DNA from: Pseudomonadota bacterium
Lineage (GTDB): Bacteria; Pseudomonadota; Alphaproteobacteria; Sphingomonadales; Sphingomonadaceae
Direction: 5' to 3'
Assembly: GCA_023427285.1 (NCBI GenBank)
Contig: JAEZBH010000167.1
Coordinates: forward strand, 1 to 6,561
DNA length: 6,561 bases
This document shows positions 4,593 through 6,561 of the stretch, one piece after another; the first letter of the stretch is position 1; each line of letters opens with the position of its first letter. The notes beneath the pieces are model-generated. The model was not told where the DNA came from. It was given only the letters and a program-made list of their open reading frames with translations, and searched no databases. Made by a program: the position numbers and the translations under genes.

Positions 4593-6561
4593 ATGTCCAC
4601 ACGTATGTTGATCGACGCCCGCCACCCGGAGGAAACCCGGGTTGCCGTGGTGCGCGGAACCCGTATTGAAGAATTTGATTTCGAAGCAGAAACCAAGAAG
4701 CAGCTTAAAGGGAATATCTATCTCGCACGGGTAACCCGGGTCGAACCCTCGCTTCAGGCCGCGTTCGTTGAATACGGCGGCAATCGCCATGGCTTCCTGG
4801 CGTTCAGCGAAATCCACCCCGATTATTACCAGATCCCGGTCGAGGATCGCGAAGCCCTGCTTCAGGAAGAGTTCGCCGCCAGCCGCTACGACGACGCCGA
4901 TAGCGCCGCCTCCGACGATCAGGAAGACGAGAGCCGCGAAGACACCGAGGAAGCAGCAGGCGCCGACGCGGGCGAGACCAGCGAAGGCGGTAGCGCGGGC
5001 AACGAAGACGAGCACGACGAAGACGCCGAGGAAGACATGCGCCGTCGGCGCACCGCCCTGCGTCGTCGCTACAAGATTCAGGAAGTCATCAAGCGCCGCC
5101 AGATCCTGCTGGTTCAGGTCGTGAAGGAAGAGCGCGGCGGCAAGGGCGCGGCTCTGACCACCTACCTGTCGCTGGCCGGTCGCTATTCGGTGCTGATGCC
5201 CAACACCACCCACGGCGGCGGCATCTCCCGCAAGATTTCCAGCCAGACCGATCGTCGTCGCCTGAAGTCGATCATGTCCGAGCTGCAACTGCCCAAGGGC
5301 ATGGGGTGCATCATCCGCACGGCGGGCCTGAAGCGCACCAAGACCGAGATCAAGCGCGACTTCGACTACCTCTCCCGCCTGTGGGACGAGATCCGCGAGC
5401 AGACCCTGAACTCGGTTGCTCCCGCGCTGATCTATGAGGACAGCAGCCTCATCAAGCGCGCCATCCGCGACATCTACTCGCGCGATGTGGATGAAATCTG
5501 GGTTGAGGGCGATCAGGGCTACCGCGCCGCCAAGGATTACATGCGCCTCCTGATGCCCAGCCACGCCAAGAAGGTGCATCTGTACCGCGACCGCGTGCCC
5601 CTCTTCCATCGCTATCAGGTGGAAGCGCAGCTTGAGAACATGTACCGGCCCGTCGTCCAGCTGCGCTCGGGCGGCTACATCGTCATCAACCCGACCGAAG
5701 CGCTGGTGTCCATCGACATCAACTCGGGCCGGGCGCCCAAAGAGCACAACATCGAAGAAACGGCCCACAAGACCAACCTTGAGGCCGCCGACGAAATCGC
5801 CCGCCAGCTGCGCCTGCGCGACATGGCCGGCCTTGTCGTCATCGACTTCATCGACATGGAGGACAAGAACAACGTCCGCAATGTCGAGCGCCGCCTGAAG
5901 GAAGCGCTGAAGAACGATCGCGCCCGCATCCAGGTGGGCCGCATCTCCAACTTCGGCCTCATGGAAATGTCGCGCCAGCGCCTGCGCACCGGCGTTCTGG
6001 AAGCGTCCACCCATGTCTGCCCGCACTGCAACGGCGCAGGCTTCATCCGCACCATCCAGTCGTCCTCGCTGCACGTGCTGCGCGCGGTGGAGGAAGAAGC
6101 GATCAAGGCCCGCGCCTCGCATCTGGTGCTGCGCGTGCCCGAAGAGGTCGCCATCTACGTCCTCAACCGCAAGCGCGCCGAGCTGACCGAGATCGAAGAG
6201 CGCTACGGCATCCTCGTCGAGGTTGAGCCGAAGCCCGACCTGATCGTCCCGAACTACGAGATCGAGCGCTCCGGCCCGCCGCCGGCCATTGCTCCGATCG
6301 AACTCGCCGCAGAACCCGTCCCGGCTGAAGAGCCCGATGAGGAGGATCTGCTGATCGAGGACGAGGAGGATATCGAAGACGAAGAAACCTCCGAGCGTCC
6401 GGCCAGCGAAGAGCGTGAGCCGCGCGAGGCCCGTGAAGCCCGCGACACTGGCGATCAGGGCGAGAACGAGGGCGGCCGTCGCCGTCGTCGCCGCCGTCGT
6501 CGTCGCCGCAGCGGCGAGACCAACGGCGAGTTCCAGGGCGAAGGCCACGGCGAGTCCGAAA
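4593..6561 (+). CDS. rne: Ribonuclease E, N-terminal 656 codons (cut by window end)
   Basis: RNase E is the endonuclease that starts mRNA decay, processes rRNA and tRNA precursors and scaffolds the degradosome. The frame is open from 4593 to the window end with no stop. The S1 RNA-binding domain begins at about residue 39 (KGNIYLARVTRVEPSLQAAF) and is interrupted by an acidic insertion of about 55 residues (96-149) ending in a basic patch (RRRRTALRRRYK). Next come the 5'-sensor region with Arg242-Thr243 in IIRTAG, and the DNase I-like catalytic domain with metal ligands Asp375 and Asn377 in SIDINSG and Asp418 in VIDFIDM. The zinc-link cysteines are 476 and 479 in CPHC. These positions are offset by about 72 from E. 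coli, mostly from the insertion. After about residue 580 the sequence becomes acidic and then reaches an 11-arginine run, the start of the disordered scaffold half. Partner-binding motifs and the C-terminus lie outside the window. RNase G is excluded by the long acidic/basic tail. Confidence 0.97.
   Translation, partial: MSTRMLIDARHPEETRVAVVRGTRIEEFDFEAETKKQLKGNIYLARVTRVEPSLQAAFVEYGGNRHGFLAFSEIHPDYYQIPVEDREALLQEEFAASRYDDADSAASDDQEDESREDTEEAAGADAGETSEGGSAGNEDEHDEDAEEDMRRRRTALRRRYKIQEVIKRRQILLVQVVKEERGGKGAALTTYLSLAGRYSVLMPNTTHGGGISRKISSQTDRRRLKSIMSELQLPKGMGCIIRTAGLKRTKTEIKRDFDYLSRLWDEIREQTLNSVAPALIYEDSSLIKRAIRDIYSRDVDEIWVEGDQGYRAAKDYMRLLMPSHAKKVHLYRDRVPLFHRYQVEAQLENMYRPVVQLRSGGYIVINPTEALVSIDINSGRAPKEHNIEETAHKTNLEAADEIARQLRLRDMAGLVVIDFIDMEDKNNVRNVERRLKEALKNDRARIQVGRISNFGLMEMSRQRLRTGVLEASTHVCPHCNGAGFIRTIQSSSLHVLRAVEEEAIKARASHLVLRVPEEVAIYVLNRKRAELTEIEERYGILVEVEPKPDLIVPNYEIERSGPPPAIAPIELAAEPVPAEEPDEEDLLIEDEEDIEDEETSERPASEEREPREAREARDTGDQGENEGGRRRRRRRRRRRSGETNGEFQGEGHGESE
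6477..6509 (+). repeat. Eleven consecutive arginine codons in RNase E
   Basis: Codons 629-639 are all CGT or CGC, giving an unbroken run of 11 arginines flanked by Gly/Glu-rich sequence. It follows a long Asp/Glu-rich stretch (about 583-605). In E. coli the scaffold half of RNase E carries arginine-rich RNA-binding regions, and this tract probably has that role. The CGN run is low-complexity and prone to slippage, but the mixed codons suggest selection on the protein rather than a pure DNA repeat. Confidence 0.9.

Noticed and set aside
4054..4602. Extension of the amidase frame 183 codons upstream
   Set aside because: The frame is open by chance. The extension would bury the signal peptide inside the protein, has no recognisable domain, and lacks a good ribosome binding site. 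The ATG at 4053 has a doubled Shine-Dalgarno.
4385..4669. Possible upstream reading frame on the plus strand, running into rne in another frame
   Set aside because: AAGGA at 4371-4375 is well spaced from the ATG at 4385, so translation is conceivable. The product is Arg/Pro-rich without motifs and overlaps the rne start out of frame, more like a GC-rich chance frame. Ribosome profiling would settle it.
4554..6548. A 664-codon open frame on the minus strand antisense to rne
   Set aside because: It lies almost wholly opposite the well-supported RNase E frame. Its protein is Ala/Val/Leu/Asp-rich without family motifs, as expected from reading GC-rich, Asp/Glu/Arg-rich codons backwards. The plus-strand frame carries all the catalytic motifs.

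Overview
The window looks like ordinary chromosomal core sequence from an alphaproteobacterium, most likely a member of or close relative of the Sphingomonadales. The evidence is the high GC content of the coding regions, the sphingomonad-like RNase E N-terminus (MSTRMLIDARHPEETR), the acidic insertion in its S1 domain, and the gene order. That order is rne divergent from an AmiC-type amidase followed by mrcA (PBP1A), which as I recall is common in this class. The taxonomic call is from memory of related proteins; no search was run.

Layout. Bases 1-22 are the far edge downstream of mrcA and hold nothing assignable. In related genomes prfB usually comes next. Bases 23-2470 (minus) encode PBP1A, a bifunctional glycosyltransferase/transpeptidase, starting at a GTG with a good ribosome binding site. 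A 143-base spacer follows, with no convincing terminator. Bases 2614-4053 (minus) encode a secreted zinc N-acetylmuramoyl-L-alanine amidase with an AMIN domain, an Ala/Pro/Gln/Val linker and an Amidase_3 domain. Bases 4054-4592 are a 539-base divergent intergenic region. It has an AT-richer core (about 46% GC over 4121-4280) with short palindromes and direct repeats, and a GC-rich, hairpin-forming leader next to the start of rne. Bases 4593-6561 (plus) encode the first 656 codons of RNase E, with no stop before the window ends.

Functionally, the minus-strand pair forms a cell-wall module: a periplasmic amidase that cuts peptide stems from glycan strands, probably at division sites, beside the synthase that makes and cross-links new glycan. 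RNase E is the main mRNA decay and rRNA-processing endonuclease. The shared intergenic region must hold the promoters for both directions. The structured sequence directly before the RNase E ribosome binding site is the most plausible regulatory element, because rne is autoregulated through its leader in E. coli.

I found no mobile element, CRISPR array, tRNA, rRNA or defence system, and nothing that amounts to a new system. The points worth a second look are the rne leader structure, the operator-like palindromes, the paired cysteines of PBP1A, and the acidic and poly-arginine segments of RNase E.
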